Source of the DNA: Agrypnia vestita
Taxonomy: Eukaryota > Arthropoda > Insecta > Trichoptera > Phryganeidae
NCBI GenBank assembly: GCA_016648135.1
Contig: JADDOH010002568.1
Span: forward strand, 1 to 64,000
Reading direction: 5' to 3'
DNA: 64,000 bases
The position numbers and the translations under genes are program-made. Under the pieces are notes generated by a model. The model was not told the DNA's origin, made no database searches, and worked only from the letters and a program-made list of their open reading frames with translations. Of this stretch, positions 1-10,652 are shown piece by piece (within the stretch, counting starts at the first letter, position 1; each line of letters starts with the position of its first letter).

Positions 1-125
1 TGTTACTTTTTGTAAATGCATTGAAGATGGCATTTTTCTTTCGACGATTTCAGAGAGCCATTCCAGCTTAAATTTATCGCAGGATTTCTTCTTAACGGTC
101 GCCACATCCACTCCTTTTCGACATT
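1..125 (-). pseudogene. partial coding-like fragment at the window edge, unrecognised
   Basis: Read on the minus strand, about 40 codons stay open to the window edge and include KKKSCDKFKLEWLSEIVE. An ATG lies just upstream (near 127) but one base out of frame, so this is either an exon cut by the window or a decayed transposon-encoded protein. Similar lysine-rich N-terminal segments occur in BED/hAT-type transposon proteins, but I cannot assign a family. The neighbourhood is repeat-rich, which favours a mobile-element origin. Confidence 0.25.
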
Positions 126-1436
126 TTAAGGGGATGAATTTTATATAATTAATAGGTAAAATTGTATTATTCGACTCATTTCTCCGAAAGCGTGCGAAAG
201 AATTGTGCATGTATTGTTTCATGCATTCGAGCAAAACTAAAATCTGGCAAAGGAAACTTTATTTTATAATATTGACTGTGCGGAGTGTAAAACATGTGTG
301 TGGAGACATTTTGCTAGGTGAACGCGCGCACACGCGCACACCTTACAGGGAACGTTGATATTGAATATCAATATATCGATATTTTTCAAACAATATCGAT
401 ATATTGATATTTTTTACCCATCCCTAGTTTAGTTTCAAGCTATGTATTCACTATGGAACAAATTGCCCCTCAACATCACGCGTGGCATAGAGTCTACGTA
501 TCGTTGCAACGTCGCGCACTGTTCCGCGACGTCGCGCACAACATAGCGGAGCATTTCTACGTGTCGCGGCAACGTTGCTACGTTACCCTACTCGCACGGT
601 ACCCGAGCGAGCTTACGGCGACATCATGCTTTGCGTCAGTACCACGTGGTAAGTGAGTGAAAAATAAAATGATGTGAGGGCCAACAGCGTTCCTTAATAT
701 TGTCTTGCTTGGCTATGGAAGGCCCGATTATTTGTAATAATTGTCAAAAACAGTTGTTGTTATTCGAGAGAAATTGGCAAAAGATCCGTCAGACATTCGA
801 AGATCGCATAGACTATCCATCCTTCTTTCTCTTTGCAGTAAATAATTACACACCCACCACCTTTTTCTCCTCTTACGTTTCGATAACTCGTTAAAATAAA
901 TAGATACGCAGCTGTCATCATAACCTCATCGGGCGACATTTCCGCGACAAGTGATATGTGAATCCCGGTGTGTACACGTCAAATGACCGCTTCATTGTCC
1001 CCGAAACATGAGCATAGATGTTGATGCGACATGCCGCTCGGAATGTTTCGCGATTTGTCCCCTAGTGAATACATGGCTTCAGTTTGTTTCCGGCCGTTCC
1101 GGCGTCATGCCGCGAGTGCTGGGTGCGACACCGCAACAGATGACAGCTGACAGATGTGACACGCGTACACACTTGAATGCCGTCTGCCATTTTGAATAAA
1201 ATATTTGACATATTATGCAATGTCATGCAAAAACCGTAGTTGAAAAAGCTGATCCTTCTAAAGTATAATTTTATAACGTGTATATGAATATATACATATA
1301 ATATATTTATATAAAAGCTTTAACGCGTGCAATATCATATAAAACATTGCTTAAGCAGGAAATAAAAATAAACGCACAAAAGAGCTTTAAAAAATAGTAT
1401 CCTATAACCGTATAAAAATATGCTTTTCAAACATGC
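126..1436. other. no gene seen; A+T-rich with one CpG-richer patch
   Basis: Short open frames at 453-656, 700-894 and 1008-1199 have no recognisable domain and look random. The patch 450-660 is richer in CGC/GCG words than its surroundings. A small perfect palindrome (364-411) is listed separately. Confidence 0.5.
364..411. repeat. 20-bp perfect inverted repeat, ATCGAT-centred
   Basis: Two 20-bp arms (364-383 and 392-411) built on TATCAATATATCGATA are exactly complementary around an 8-base spacer. Such a palindrome followed by a pyrimidine/A tract and ACCCATCCCTA often marks the end of a DNA transposon, but no partner end was found nearby. Confidence 0.6.
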
Positions 1437-1446
1437 GAATAGTACA

Positions 1447-2282
1447 CTAGCGAAGAGAAAAACTACATTTCAAAATGAAGACTACAACACACACACGTTC
1501 ACCAGTTTGAAGACTACAAAGTGTACACTACAATTGTAGTAAAAAATACTTGAAGTGAAGTAATTGTAGTACTACGAAATGAAATGAAGTAATGAAGTAA
1601 TTGTAGTATTAATGAAGTGAAGTAATGTAATGAAGTAATTGTAGTATTAATGAAGTGAAGTAACGAAATGAAGTAATTGTAGTATTAATGAAGTAAAGTA
1701 ATGTAATGAAGTAATTGTAGTATTAATGAAGTGAAGTAATGAAATGAAGTAATTGTAGTATTAATGAAGTGAAGTGTAATGAAATGAAGTAATGTAGTAC
1801 TAGTGAGTTAATATTTTTTTCCCAAATAAAAATTTGGCGAGCTAAAAAAAAAAAAAATGTCAACGAGAAAAATATTTAAGATAAATTGACGATATTTTCT
1901 CCACAGTAACATTTGGCGACCTAACAAAAAAGAAAAGGTCGCTAGCCAGATTTCTTCATTTGATTCCAAAAAATTTTCAAACCATGGGGGGGGGGGGTTG
2001 TTACAGTTTCCAGAGATTTCTTCATATATCTACATCAACTTTCCAAAAATTTCACGTAAAAAATGCACTATTTAAAGTATGTTTCTCATACTTTCGATAA
2101 CTTTGAAGTGTATGTACTTTGTAGTGTTCGCTTTGAAATGAAGAGTACTATTTGAAGTTTATACTTTCAATAACTTTGGTGTTTGTAGTTTGTAGTGTGC
2201 ACTACATTTCAAAATGTGCGAAGTATGCACTTCAATGTAGTACTACATTGTAGTAGTGAGTACAGAGCGGACCCATTACTAT
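1447..2282 (+). repeat. dispersed repeat F, copy 1 (carries a minisatellite)
   Basis: About 836 bp starting CTAGCGAAG and ending CACTAT-like (here TTACTAT), flanked by AGTACA on both sides (1441-1446 and 2283-2288), which fits a 5-6 bp target-site duplication. A second copy lies at 48234-48835. Both share the left segment AAAAACTACATTTC, an internal array of GAAGTAATTGTAGTA words, a G-run near 1987-1996 and the right end GAGTACAGAGCGGACCCAT. No protein is encoded. It behaves like a non-autonomous DNA element of unknown superfamily. Confidence 0.7.
1563..1790 (+). repeat. 38-bp minisatellite inside repeat F
   Basis: The word TTGTAGTATT recurs at 1601, 1639, 1677, 1715 and 1753, giving an exact 38-bp period over roughly five and a half units. 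Units differ by single substitutions such as GTAATG versus GTAACG. Confidence 0.85.
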
Positions 2283-2696
2283 AGTACACTCGAAAATCGT
2301 AGTAAGACTCATGCGGTGTACCGCAAGGTGTATGAGATCTACGGGTAAGCCCATACACGTTGCGGTACGGACCGATCTGCGATATGCGGTGTACCTCTAC
2401 GGTGCACCGGAGTGTCTATGGCCGCCTTTAGGTACACTACGCAGCGCACGTCACACAATAATTCAGTAGCGCCCAACCAATTTATGTTGACAAAACAATC
2501 GATTGAGGTAACAAATGACAGCTTTTTTTGTATAACTCTCTGATTGGTTAAACTCCACGTGACTTGCGCTAGGACCCGCCTTCAACGAACACGTTACGAC
2601 TTGAATGTCAGCATTAAAAATCAGCATCGATTGTTACTGATGTTGATATTCGCAACAACCCTAATCCCAACCAAAGCGTAAAAAATTACAGACATG

Positions 2697-2850
2697 AACT
2701 AAACCGGCGCTTTAGGAGAGGGAATCGGGTCACGGCGGAATAATTTCTCCCTCGCGTATATTTAAGACACACAAAAGTATTTATTCTTGCACAATTAAAT
2801 CCCCTAGAAAGCGAATGGTATATTATAAATAAAAAGGTAAACACTTTGTT
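2697..2850 (+). repeat. SINE body-like repeat
   Basis: The stretch with TTTAGGAGAGGGAATCGGGT and, further on, CTCCCTCGCGTATATTTAAG matches the region downstream of the tRNA-like SINE head at 37712 (near 37890-37970), where the words are GGGATTGGGTAATGACGGAA and CTCCTCGCTTACGTTTAAG. Here the tRNA-like head is absent, so this is a 5'-truncated copy. Confidence 0.5.
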
Positions 2851-3007
2851 TTAACCACGCTTAATTTTTGTTGTAAAAATTTTTAACGTTTCTCCTTTCT
2901 TCGGGACAATTAATGTAGATTAGTTCTTTCATTAACCTGAAGAAGGGAGTCCAGAAAGGTGTCGAATTTTTACAACAAAATTTAAGTGTGGTTAAAACAA
3001 AGTGTTA
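2838..3007. repeat. inverted pair of Penelope-like element tails
   Basis: Arms of about 43 bp (2838-2882 and 2964-3007) form an imperfect inverted repeat around TTTTAACCAC / GTGGTTAAAA. The right arm, CAAAATTTAAGTGTGGTTAAAAC, is close to the tail AAGTGGTGTTAAAC that follows the Penelope-like copy at 44.9 kb. Between the arms is ACCTGAAGAAGGGAGTCC, which resembles the conserved 5' part of the hammerhead core seen in those tails, but decayed. Confidence 0.5.
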
Positions 3008-5033
3008 ATTTTCTTTAATTATAAAATGGTGTCTCAAAGGGATTAAGAAAATTTGAGTCAATACATAGATGATTTAAAGATTAAGGTACGCCTTAAAAGC
3101 GTTTCTTACGAACGCTGTCTTAACGGTAAAATATATATGAATGTTTTCTATAGAAAAGTTATAAAGCTTAAGGAGGCCTATACAAAAAGTCCGCAACGAC
3201 ATGTATCTATATGTTAAGATTGATTCACAAATTATATGAATAAAAGATGTATTTAAAAATAATTTTAATCTGTCAGGGGTAATTTAAGTAGGTAATGTTA
3301 AATTTTCATCAAAATAAATTTGCTTATCGTCAGGGATATTTTACGTGGATAAAAATTGCCTTTAACACAACATTTTTTGGACGAGTAGATTAGATTATAT
3401 TGATTTTAAACCGGGGGAACAGCTAGTTTATTAAATAAATTGAATTTAATATACAAACACCAACGAAAAGCCGACTTGGGGCAAGTCTGTGTTTCTCGCA
3501 CATAATATCTTTGATCTTATCTTATCCAAACTACTAAATACCGGAAAAATAAAATGTACGATTAAAACGAGGATCGGAGAGACCAGGTATCGGTCTTCAG
3601 CCATACTGAAATTCGTCTCACCACTTACCTGCTAATTACTTTGCCTTGTGCGAGAGACATTAATATATGATCCTCTTAATCACGAAGTCAGACAGTCAGG
3701 TTGCGTTTTAATAACACAACATCAGTCTCGCCGCTTTTCGCGGTCTGTCAATTCGCTGGGCGGCCGCCGATTGGCCGGTCGCGATTTAAATTTAGAACGT
3801 TCATTTCCGTTCGCGGTTCGAAAATTGAAAATGCAAACAGAAGGATGTCAAATTGGCGGGAAGGCGGCGCGAACGAGACAATAGATATCCGCCCGCCCGC
3901 GAGGGAGCGGGACGGGGCGCGCGCGGACCCATTGTCTCGGCGGGACACAATGGATCGATTTTTGCAGAAGCCGACCAAGTGGCTATGTTAAATTGCGTTT
4001 ATGCTTCTGTTTACAAACTCGGTTATACTTGGAATATGGGCCTTGCGGTGACTCAAGGGAAGACCAAGACGCGGCAGTAGTGACGCATTGCCAAATGGCT
4101 TTATTTACTGCCGAAAATTATTCTTTTGAGACATTTAATAGCTATCTAGGATCCCGACGTAAAACAATTGAAATGGCGGGAAGCACTTTTAAGAAAGGTA
4201 ATAAATAATATCTTGTGCAACCGATTCTAATTCACTCAATTCAATCATTTTTTACGTTAACACGCGTTAAAAGATGAACGAATGAACTCATCGTCTCTGT
4301 TAATCCAATCTCTAATTGCTGAAATTCTACTTAACGTGCTTAAATTTTTGACAAAGCTCCAATTAAAATTTAAGTTTCGCAACAAATAAAATTGTCAATA
4401 AATCGTAGTATAATGTTTATGTTAGAGTGTAAACAGTGCCATCTGGTATAGCGTTAGTGACGGCAATGATACAAAGAAAATTTTATACATAATAAGTACC
4501 AATATTATTTTAAAAGTTGGCAGAAATCAGTTAGTTTCACACACATCTACTGATTTCTTAATCAATAAATTCCGAGAAAAATTCTGCTAAGATGATAGAA
4601 AAAAAAATATTTGAAATTATCACAGAAACTTTACGCCTACATAAAAAAGACTACGTCCCGTCTATTTTATGTTGGAATTTTGTATTTTGGGAGTGTGTCA
4701 CCGATGTGGAGCTTATTTGAAGAACGTTTGTCGACAAAAGTAAACCCGACGACACGGCAAGGCGGACGATGAACGAGTGCAGCGTCCGCGCCGACTGATT
4801 TTAAAGACCTTTCTGTTCGGATCTAAGACATGATGCTGAGGCGACAGGAGCGCGGAGAGATATCCATGAGACCACAGCCAAAACTACCCGGCGTCATCTT
4901 CGTCGATCTGCCATTCCTGACAGCTTCCTGGAGAGAGCCATTACTTGCAGATAGCATTCACCAGATTCGTCCAACGGGTTGGTCATCTTCCCTCGACTCT
5001 GCCTCGCACCACCAGCCTCTACTAGGCGGCATC
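3008..5033. other. no gene seen; CpG-rich core at 3715-3960
   Basis: Mostly A+T-rich non-coding DNA. The segment 3715-3960 is strongly GC- and CpG-rich (GGCGGCCGCC, GCCCGCCCGCGAGGGAG) and gives overlapping open frames on both strands, a composition effect. 4660-5033 is also GC-richer and its minus-strand translation resembles the C-terminal part of LINE proteins weakly. No exon could be defended. Confidence 0.4.
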
Positions 5034-5563
5034 AATAAAAAAAGTTTCTAATATATCTCTACAAGAGAGAGTACGGGCATTATCCTTGGCTTTACCCAAC
5101 CGAGTTCCTTCAGGGTGTGCTTGGCTACAATAGTTTAGAGACTAGAAGGAATGTGTATCTGATTACGCATTTTTATCCATTGTTGCGCGGTATGATCGAT
5201 AATCCTGAAATTATTCAGAGCATTGGTTTGTATGTTCCCGATAATTACCTAAGAAAGCGTCAGCATAGATTGTTTCACATTCCAATACACAGGACCAACC
5301 TGCCAATGGTTATGCCTGTTGGAAGAGCTACTGCTATGCTGAACAATATTACTCTGGATATCGATCTGTTCCATGTCTCTGAGAGGGTATTCCGAAGCAG
5401 GATTCTCCTACGCCTTTGATGTGAATGATTCTATAAATGTTTAATATTTGCTTTTGTTTATATGTGCTTATATAATTCTAACTTATTTATAACATTTAAG
5501 AATTAAATTTTGTGTTTGTAATGTAAATGTTATATAAAAAATAAATAAATTGAATTGAATTGA
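5034..5563 (+). pseudogene. Jockey-like LINE, C-terminal end of ORF2 and 3' tail
   Basis: An open frame from 5034 to the stop at 5419 continues KKFL.YLYKREYG and ends RVFRSRILLRL. It is the region after the reverse transcriptase fingers/thumb in insect Jockey-type LINEs. The copy at 17343 ends with the same KKFLRYLYTREH junction, so the two are one family. After the stop come an A+T-rich 3' UTR and the tail AAATAAATTGAATTGAATTG (to 5563), consistent with target-primed reverse transcription. The element is 5'-truncated, lacks catalytic residues and cannot be active. Confidence 0.7.
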
Positions 5564-5567
5564 ATCA

Positions 5568-5935
5568 GTGCGTTTATCTTTCTACGCTCTTGTTGCCTCG
5601 GCAGATGATCTGCTATTCATCACCCGAGTCGGTCCCTCACGATGCAGGATCGTGATCTTCTCCTCCAGCTTTCCCGGCATCCTGCAGATCTTAGCGCTAG
5701 AGAAGTGCCTGGAGCTTTTACCACTTGGTCGGTCCAAGGATCTTCCTCATCCTCGTCGACCCTCGACGTGACCCACCACACAGGGCTTCTCCAGGCTACC
5801 TTCTCTTCTAGCGGGATGTCCGAAAATTGGAAGATTCGTCTCAGGTATACGCAACGTATGTCTCCAGCACCACATCTCAAAGGCATCGATCCGCCGTCTC
5901 TCTACAGTAGAATGAAAGTGGTGAAATAAAATGCA
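5568..5935 (-). pseudogene. possible LINE C-terminal fragment
   Basis: The minus strand has an 88-codon open frame (5620-5886) with LEEKVAWRSP and DPWTDQVVKA, reminiscent of the GRP.RWTDQV segment at the very C-terminus of RTE-like LINE proteins. It is bounded on the left by the Jockey-like tail. Homology is weak and the frame is not complete. Confidence 0.35.
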
Positions 5936-7244
5936 TCCCTAGCTACCCATGAATTGAATTTCATTTTTACGAAGATAAATGACAACATTATCAACCACAG
6001 TTGTATATAGATGTTTGCAAAGGGATAATTTTGTTAACTGCCATTTTATGGAAGGTTTAGTCTCTCGTAATATAAATTCCGCGATTAGACAGCTATGTCA
6101 AAAACGGTCTCTCACAAGAAGACGACAACTGAAAGCACTTTCTGTTATTTTTTAGTCTGCACCAGTGACGGAATATATTTTGTACATAATATAAAATCTA
6201 TTCACAGTGCCGTTAAACACATCAGTCTGCAATGATAGCTCAGATTACATTAAAAAAGGATCACTTTGCTTTTCTCACCCCGATAAAGCTGGAGATGAAA
6301 ATATCAGCACGAATAGCTGATGTTTCAATTTTTGTTTTCAGATAAACCAATGAAGAAAGCACCTATCCAAGATGTAAACATGAAATATGTCTTACAGACC
6401 AGACCAGCAAAAAATTGCACAGTACAATAAAGTAAAGTACACGTCCGGACTACCATAGTAATCCAGGGTGACACTTTTATCGATATATTTTTACCTGTGG
6501 AAACTTGCGAATCAAGGGTCCATATATACTTCGACGCTGGGTGCGAGTGCACGCGTGTGCAATTTGGCGCCAAGTCGAGTCGAAGGTACTACCATAGAAG
6601 TGCCATCAAGTAATCAGGCCACAAAAAAATGGCGTAAAACGTGTGGCAAATGGGTTTGTCTGGATCATCATGTAATATGTACTCAATGTTATGAAACAAA
6701 TGATTTCGAAGATTTAATTCTATTATTTTAGTTTTAAGATTGTGTTTCGTAATCGCCGTGCGCGGGCCGCGCCAAGATTTGATTGGTTGGGCTGGCGCCC
6801 GATGTGTTCTGCGCCAATCGCTGGACAGGATTCGAATTTTTAAAAATCCGCGCAGTGACAGTTGAAATGCATGTCAGGTGTCGTTTTTCGATAAGAACCG
6901 ACATTCCTCTTCGTGTGTGTTCAACATCAGTTCAATTTAGCCTTCCGGAAGAGACACACCAACTGTTCCGGATTCGACGAAGCCAGGAGAATCTCGATTG
7001 AAGCGGCACCCGCCTTCCCAGGAAACCGCAAGTACAATTTGTCCACTGTGTCGTAGTTAGCTTTGGCCCAGTGTATCTCGGGTGTCATTTACGGTCAATC
7101 ATTAAACGGCGACGATTGGAAAAGAAAATCTTTCTTTCTAATATCCGACCCGCGTACGATGGTGACGAGACGTTCGTCATCGTACAGATTGAATGATCTC
7201 TCATAATTCCAAAAAAGGCTGTTTTTAGAATTGGAGGTTATGTT
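5936..7244. other. no gene seen; CpG-rich patch at 6755-6870
   Basis: A+T-rich non-coding sequence. 6755-6870 is CpG-rich with CCAAT-type words (GATTGGTTGG, GCCAATCGC). Without a transcript it cannot be called a promoter. Confidence 0.4.
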
Positions 7245-7630
7245 TAATTTTTCTCTGTCATCATCATCAAGTCCTATTCGGGTCAGGGACCCACTGCATC
7301 GACAAGGCGCCTCCATTCGTCCCTGTCTTGCGCTGGTTGTGCGGCCTCCGTCCATTGTAGTCCCATCCTTTCCTCACACAGTTTCTGGAGTTGCCTCACC
7401 CAACTGTGTCTGGGGCGGCCCACTGACGTCTACCCTCGGGAATCGAACTCAGTATTTTCCTAGGAATTCGGTCATCAGAAATTCTTAGTACGTTCCCAAG
7501 CCACCTCAGTTGGGATTTTTCTATGAAGACTAGCAGTGGTTCAATGTGTAGATCGTCTCGGATTGTCGAGTTTCTTATTCGATCCCATTTCTTAACCCCT
7601 GCCACTCCTCTCAAGTACTCCATTTGTCTC
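7245..7630 (-). pseudogene. RTE-like LINE, C-terminal fragment
   Basis: On the minus strand, 7396-7623 encodes EYLRGVAGVKKWDRIRN, EPLLVFIEKSQLRWLGNVLR and PEGRR. After a frame change the remainder (about 7260-7400) reads GRPRHSWVRQLQKLCEER and AQDRDEWRRLVDAVGP. This is the standard C-terminal order of insect RTE-like LINE proteins (I.KSQLRW.GH, GRP..RW, W..L). The 3' end is a GATGAT-type microsatellite. It lacks the endonuclease and most of the reverse transcriptase. Confidence 0.75.
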
Positions 7631-7764
7631 TACGTCACAACTTTGTATTGTGTTTTTATCCTTAAATAAGGGTATATTTTATGCGTAGAATCTTTTTTAA
7701 TATTAAAAAAATAACCAAAACAATATATAAACTTATACTATTTGGCTTACTAAAGTAGGCCTTA

Positions 7765-7985
7765 TTGTGCCTCCTACATAGAGCTGAAGAGGATCGCCGG
7801 AGACCGAGCAGAATGGAGAAGGAGATGTACTTTGCTGCAAACCAATCCCACGGATTGAAACCCAGGAAGGAAGGATAGTAGGCCACGCGAGCATTGAGGT
7901 AAAACTTTATGCGCGGGTACTCCAGTGTCAAAGTCCACATCTGATATTAAGAACCTGCTGACGAGCTACCAAGAAGAAGAAGCTG
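7765..7985 (+). pseudogene. LINE C-terminal scrap with (AAG)n tail
   Basis: Plus-strand translation includes ELKRIAGDRAEWRRRC, the last conserved block of RTE-like LINE proteins (DR..WR), and the segment ends at AAGAAGAAGAAG (7970-7981), the same kind of tail seen in other LINE copies here. Heavily decayed. Confidence 0.4.
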
Positions 7986-8342
7986 CCGGGTCTTCGGCAA
8001 TCAAGCGCGGTGTTTTGCGAAAAAAGACGTCGAACACCGCGTCCGTTATCTCAACCACTGCCCGCGGCAGTCCGTGACGAAAGTCGGCGTCGAGTTTGGT
8101 CATGCCGGGCGTGGAGCGCGCCCGGAGCGTATATGGCCAGTGTCAAGCGGCAGGCCCCGGTCCCCGGGCCGCTCTCACCCACATCGCCTTGTGGGGCGGG
8201 CGCGTGGGACCCCGCCGACGTCACGGCGTGTCCGCCACACGTCACGAGACAGGTGGAGGCGAGAGAAAAAAACGGACGAAACGCCGTAGGTAAATTGAAA
8301 AAGAAAAGGCGCCGAACGGAACACGCGGGTGGTTCAACCAAT
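7986..8342. other. CpG-rich stretch without a defensible gene
   Basis: Several long overlapping frames on both strands (8010-8473) arise because the sequence is GC-rich and poor in stop codons. None shows a motif. Confidence 0.4.
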
Positions 8343-8427
8343 GATCGGAAGGTATTGATACAGGTATAAGAATTGAAAGGTACGGTTCGGAAAGAATCGG
8401 AAGGTATGGATACAGGTATAAGAATTG
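8343..8427 (+). repeat. direct duplication of a 32-bp unit
   Basis: ATCGGAAGGTATTGATACAG and its continuation (8343-8374) recur at 8396-8427 with one change, 53 bp apart. The duplication lies just upstream of an RTE-like LINE fragment. Confidence 0.75.
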
Positions 8428-8431
8428 GCGC

Positions 8432-8795
8432 ATGGAATGTTACGAGTTTAAGAGAGTGAGAGCGAGGATCCAAGCTGCCGAGATGAGTTATCTAAGGGCG
8501 GTAGCGGGAGTGACACTGATGGACAGAGTGAGAAGTGTCGACATAAGGCACACACTCGGCGTGGAGCCCCCACTCCTACATATAGAAAAATCACAAATGA
8601 GGTGGCTTGGACGTGCGCTGAGAATGGGAGAGGCGACAGAAAAATGTGTACGAAAACAGAATGGGTCTAGACTGGTCGATTCGTGCAGAAGAAGCGCAAG
8701 ACAGGGGGATATGGAAACACCTTGTCGAGTCTTTGGGCCCCCGACCCTACTAGGACAAGGGGATGAAGGTGATGATGATGATGAGGATATGTCTC
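8432..8795 (+). pseudogene. RTE-like LINE, C-terminal fragment
   Basis: The frame contains MSYLRAVAGVTLMDRVRS, GVEPPLLHIEKSQMRWLG and a degraded C-terminus, the same order as the minus-strand copy at 7245-7630, so both come from one family. The tail is GGTGATGATGATGATGAGG near 8768-8787. Reverse transcriptase catalytic motifs are absent because of 5' truncation. Confidence 0.7.
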
Positions 8796-8828
8796 CTTTA
8801 AACAAATATCAAGAACAGGGTGCTCAAA

Positions 8829-9208
8829 AATAGGCACGATGCTAGTATCAAACAATTAAAGAATAACTGAGTTTAGAGAAGAAAATATTTTGAAAGGATT
8901 CTGAAAAATTATCCAATTTTAATATACACATTAAGATTAATAAGATTTTTATTAATATAAATGTATAAAATTGTGCGATCCGCCATTTTACCTGAAACAC
9001 CACTCAGAGCGAATGACATCACGCCTGAGTAACCATCACCGTGTCTCTTGAACTGTTGTCATAGACGCAATGTTTACTTAGGCTTGACGTCACGTAGACG
9101 CCATGACACCTGCGGACGTTTTCGCGCGAAATTAAAAATAGCTAGATGAAAATGCAATTATTTGCGTAAAAACTTTGCTTATTACCGAAATAATGTTATT
9201 TTCGGTAT
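8829..9208 (+). repeat. MITE family A, copy 1 (3'-truncated)
   Basis: Begins with the family's terminal word AATAGGCA and follows the family order: TTTTAATATACAC, AAATTGTGCGATCCGCCATTTT, two TGACGTCA-like sites, GAAATTAAAAATA, ATGCAATTATTTGCGTAAAAA and TAATGTTATTTTCGGTA. The right terminus is missing because a tRNA-like SINE head abuts at 9209. Other copies are at 34625, 50986 and 61890. Confidence 0.8.
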
Positions 9209-9285
9209 TTCGGCTCGAACCACCGACCATTGCATCACTAGGCGAGAGTCTTAACCACTAGACCAATAAGCCACTCAAAACATCA
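9209..9285 (-). repeat. tRNA-derived SINE head, minus strand
   Basis: On the minus strand a box A-like TTGGTCTAGTGGTTAAGA is followed by the box B GGTTCGAGCC (9212-9221), spaced as in a tRNA. The ends do not fold into a 7-bp acceptor stem, and relatives sit at 37712, 41160 and 46705, so it is a SINE and not a tRNA gene. Confidence 0.7.
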
Positions 9286-9334
9286 ATATTATACACATGA
9301 CGAGATGTAATAAAGCAAAAAGTTATTATCGTAA

Positions 9335-9470
9335 TAGTGGAAATTAGAAAAAATTATATTTTCAATTTCTGCAAGGTTTTTATCATTTTATTTGACTTGA
9401 TATTGACATAAGTTACTGTATTGATATTTCAAAGTTTTGTAAAAAATGAGATTGAAAATATTGGAAAAAA
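9335..9470 (+). repeat. decayed half of fold-back MITE family B
   Basis: Contains TGCAAGGTTTTTATCATTTTATTTGA, AAGTTACTGTA and CAAAGTTTTGTAAAAAATGAG, which are the central and right-half landmarks of family B (14073-14613). Both termini are missing. Confidence 0.5.
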
Positions 9471-9499
9471 TGCATAATCTGATAAAGCATAGCTCCATA

Positions 9500-9965
9500 C
9501 AGACCACCAGTATAAATTGGCGTGCGAGGGAGGGCGTCCCTGTCGCATAACAGAAGTTACTAGGGTGTAAATTTATTACACAATACATAATGTACAGAAT
9601 GTCCGGTGACCGGTGTCAGATCCTTTAATATAAATTTGGTCGGGCAAAACTAAAGAAACGAACCAGTGATGGCGGCCGCTCTATCTGTCAATCTGTCAAA
9701 CGGTAATATCGGACCATTATTTGCTTTTTCAGCTTCGCAAAACTTTAATACTTCGTTGGCAATTGTTCTTGCACCATCCCGGACTGTTTTGGAAGTTTTG
9801 GACATAATAATTCAGTGTATATTGGTAATCAAGATGTCACAGCTCCCGAGCAGATACGAAATTGAACTGAATGACAGGGCGAGGGGTTACCGCCGGGTGC
9901 GGGCGGGGCGGGTTTTAGTTTCAAAGTCGCCATACGCCAATTTACGTTGGGCAAGCAATAACTAT
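9500..9965 (+). repeat. dispersed repeat I, copy 1
   Basis: Matches 29786-30150 in inverse orientation. Shared landmarks are GACCACCAGTA, AATTGGCGTGCGAGG, the start of a TACACAATACATAATGTA segment, CCGGTGACCGGTGTC, ATTTGGTCGGGC, CGGCCGC, GGTAATATCGGACC, and at the right CGCCGGGTGCGGGCGGGGCGGG followed by ACGTTGGGCAAGC. Short inverted ends AAATTGGCGT / ACGCCAATTT are visible. Copy 2 lacks about 110 internal bases. An open frame here (9666-9968) has no recognisable domain. Confidence 0.7.
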
Positions 9966-10239
9966 TGATAATGAGTCAATGTTGCTTGAACTTTTTCGAC
10001 GTATCCACCCGTAAAGTACTGTGGATTAGCTCTGTTATACCCTGTATGGTTGACCTTTGAAACGCGACACTTGTGAATAGCTTGAATCTATAATTTCTGT
10101 AATCGATCTCATAATTGCAACACTAGACAGATACATTATTTAATAAACATCTGCAGCCGAACGAATAGACGTAACAAAGGACTGCATTCAATTAAACCAT
10201 TTTAGGAATCGATTCTTTATTTTTTTTGATCCAAGGTAT

Positions 10240-10652
10240 ATTATTACTATATCTTGGATTTCAAAATCGGTGCAAACCAAGATCGAAAATACGAAAAATT
10301 AAGTGTCTTCATAATGGTAATATGATATTCGCTTGAGTTTTTATTTCGCTAAGTAAGAAATTCTCTAGAACATTCGCTTTCAAATTATCGCACTATTGGC
10401 CAGCCCGACCTCGCGGCTCACATCGCTTTTGTTTCGCTGTCAACGCGCTCCAACAACGACTTTACTCCCGCGCGTCTTATTTATATCTGGCCAATGCTGA
10501 TATCGAAACTTCTAGGCGTTCCCAGTGTTTAGGAGACGATTCTCGTGGCTTCTAGATTCTTGTAGAATGCTCCCAGAAAGCCGCAGAACATTGTAGACCC
10601 TTCTCGATTCTTCCGTAGTGTTGTGACCATTTCAAACAACTGTCACTTGACA
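10240..10652 (-). repeat. LTR-like segment, copy 1 (HSE-like array)
   Basis: Read on the minus strand it starts TGTCAAGTGACAGTTGTTTG at 10652, matching TGTCAAGTGCCAGTTGTTTG at 36420. Further along it has TCACAACACTA, GAAGGGTCTA and a TATA-like ATATAAATAAG near 10480-10490, then CpG-rich sequence, as expected of an LTR promoter. From 10586 to 10613 six GAA/TTC-like units sit in a strict 5-bp phase (GAA, TTG, GAC, TTC, GAT, TTC), resembling a heat-shock element. No internal domain is adjacent, so it would be a solo LTR; the 3' boundary is uncertain. Confidence 0.4.

Noticed and set aside
3648..4080. Set of overlapping frames near a CpG-rich patch
   Set aside because: All frames are open at once, as composition predicts; none has a domain or splice sites.
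8010..8473. Overlapping long frames on both strands
   Set aside because: Explained by CpG-rich composition and lack of stop codons; no motif, no conserved frame.
9209..9285. tRNA gene on the minus strand
   Set aside because: Box A and box B are present, but the acceptor arms do not pair and close relatives with bodies occur at 37712, 41160 and 46705; it is a SINE head.
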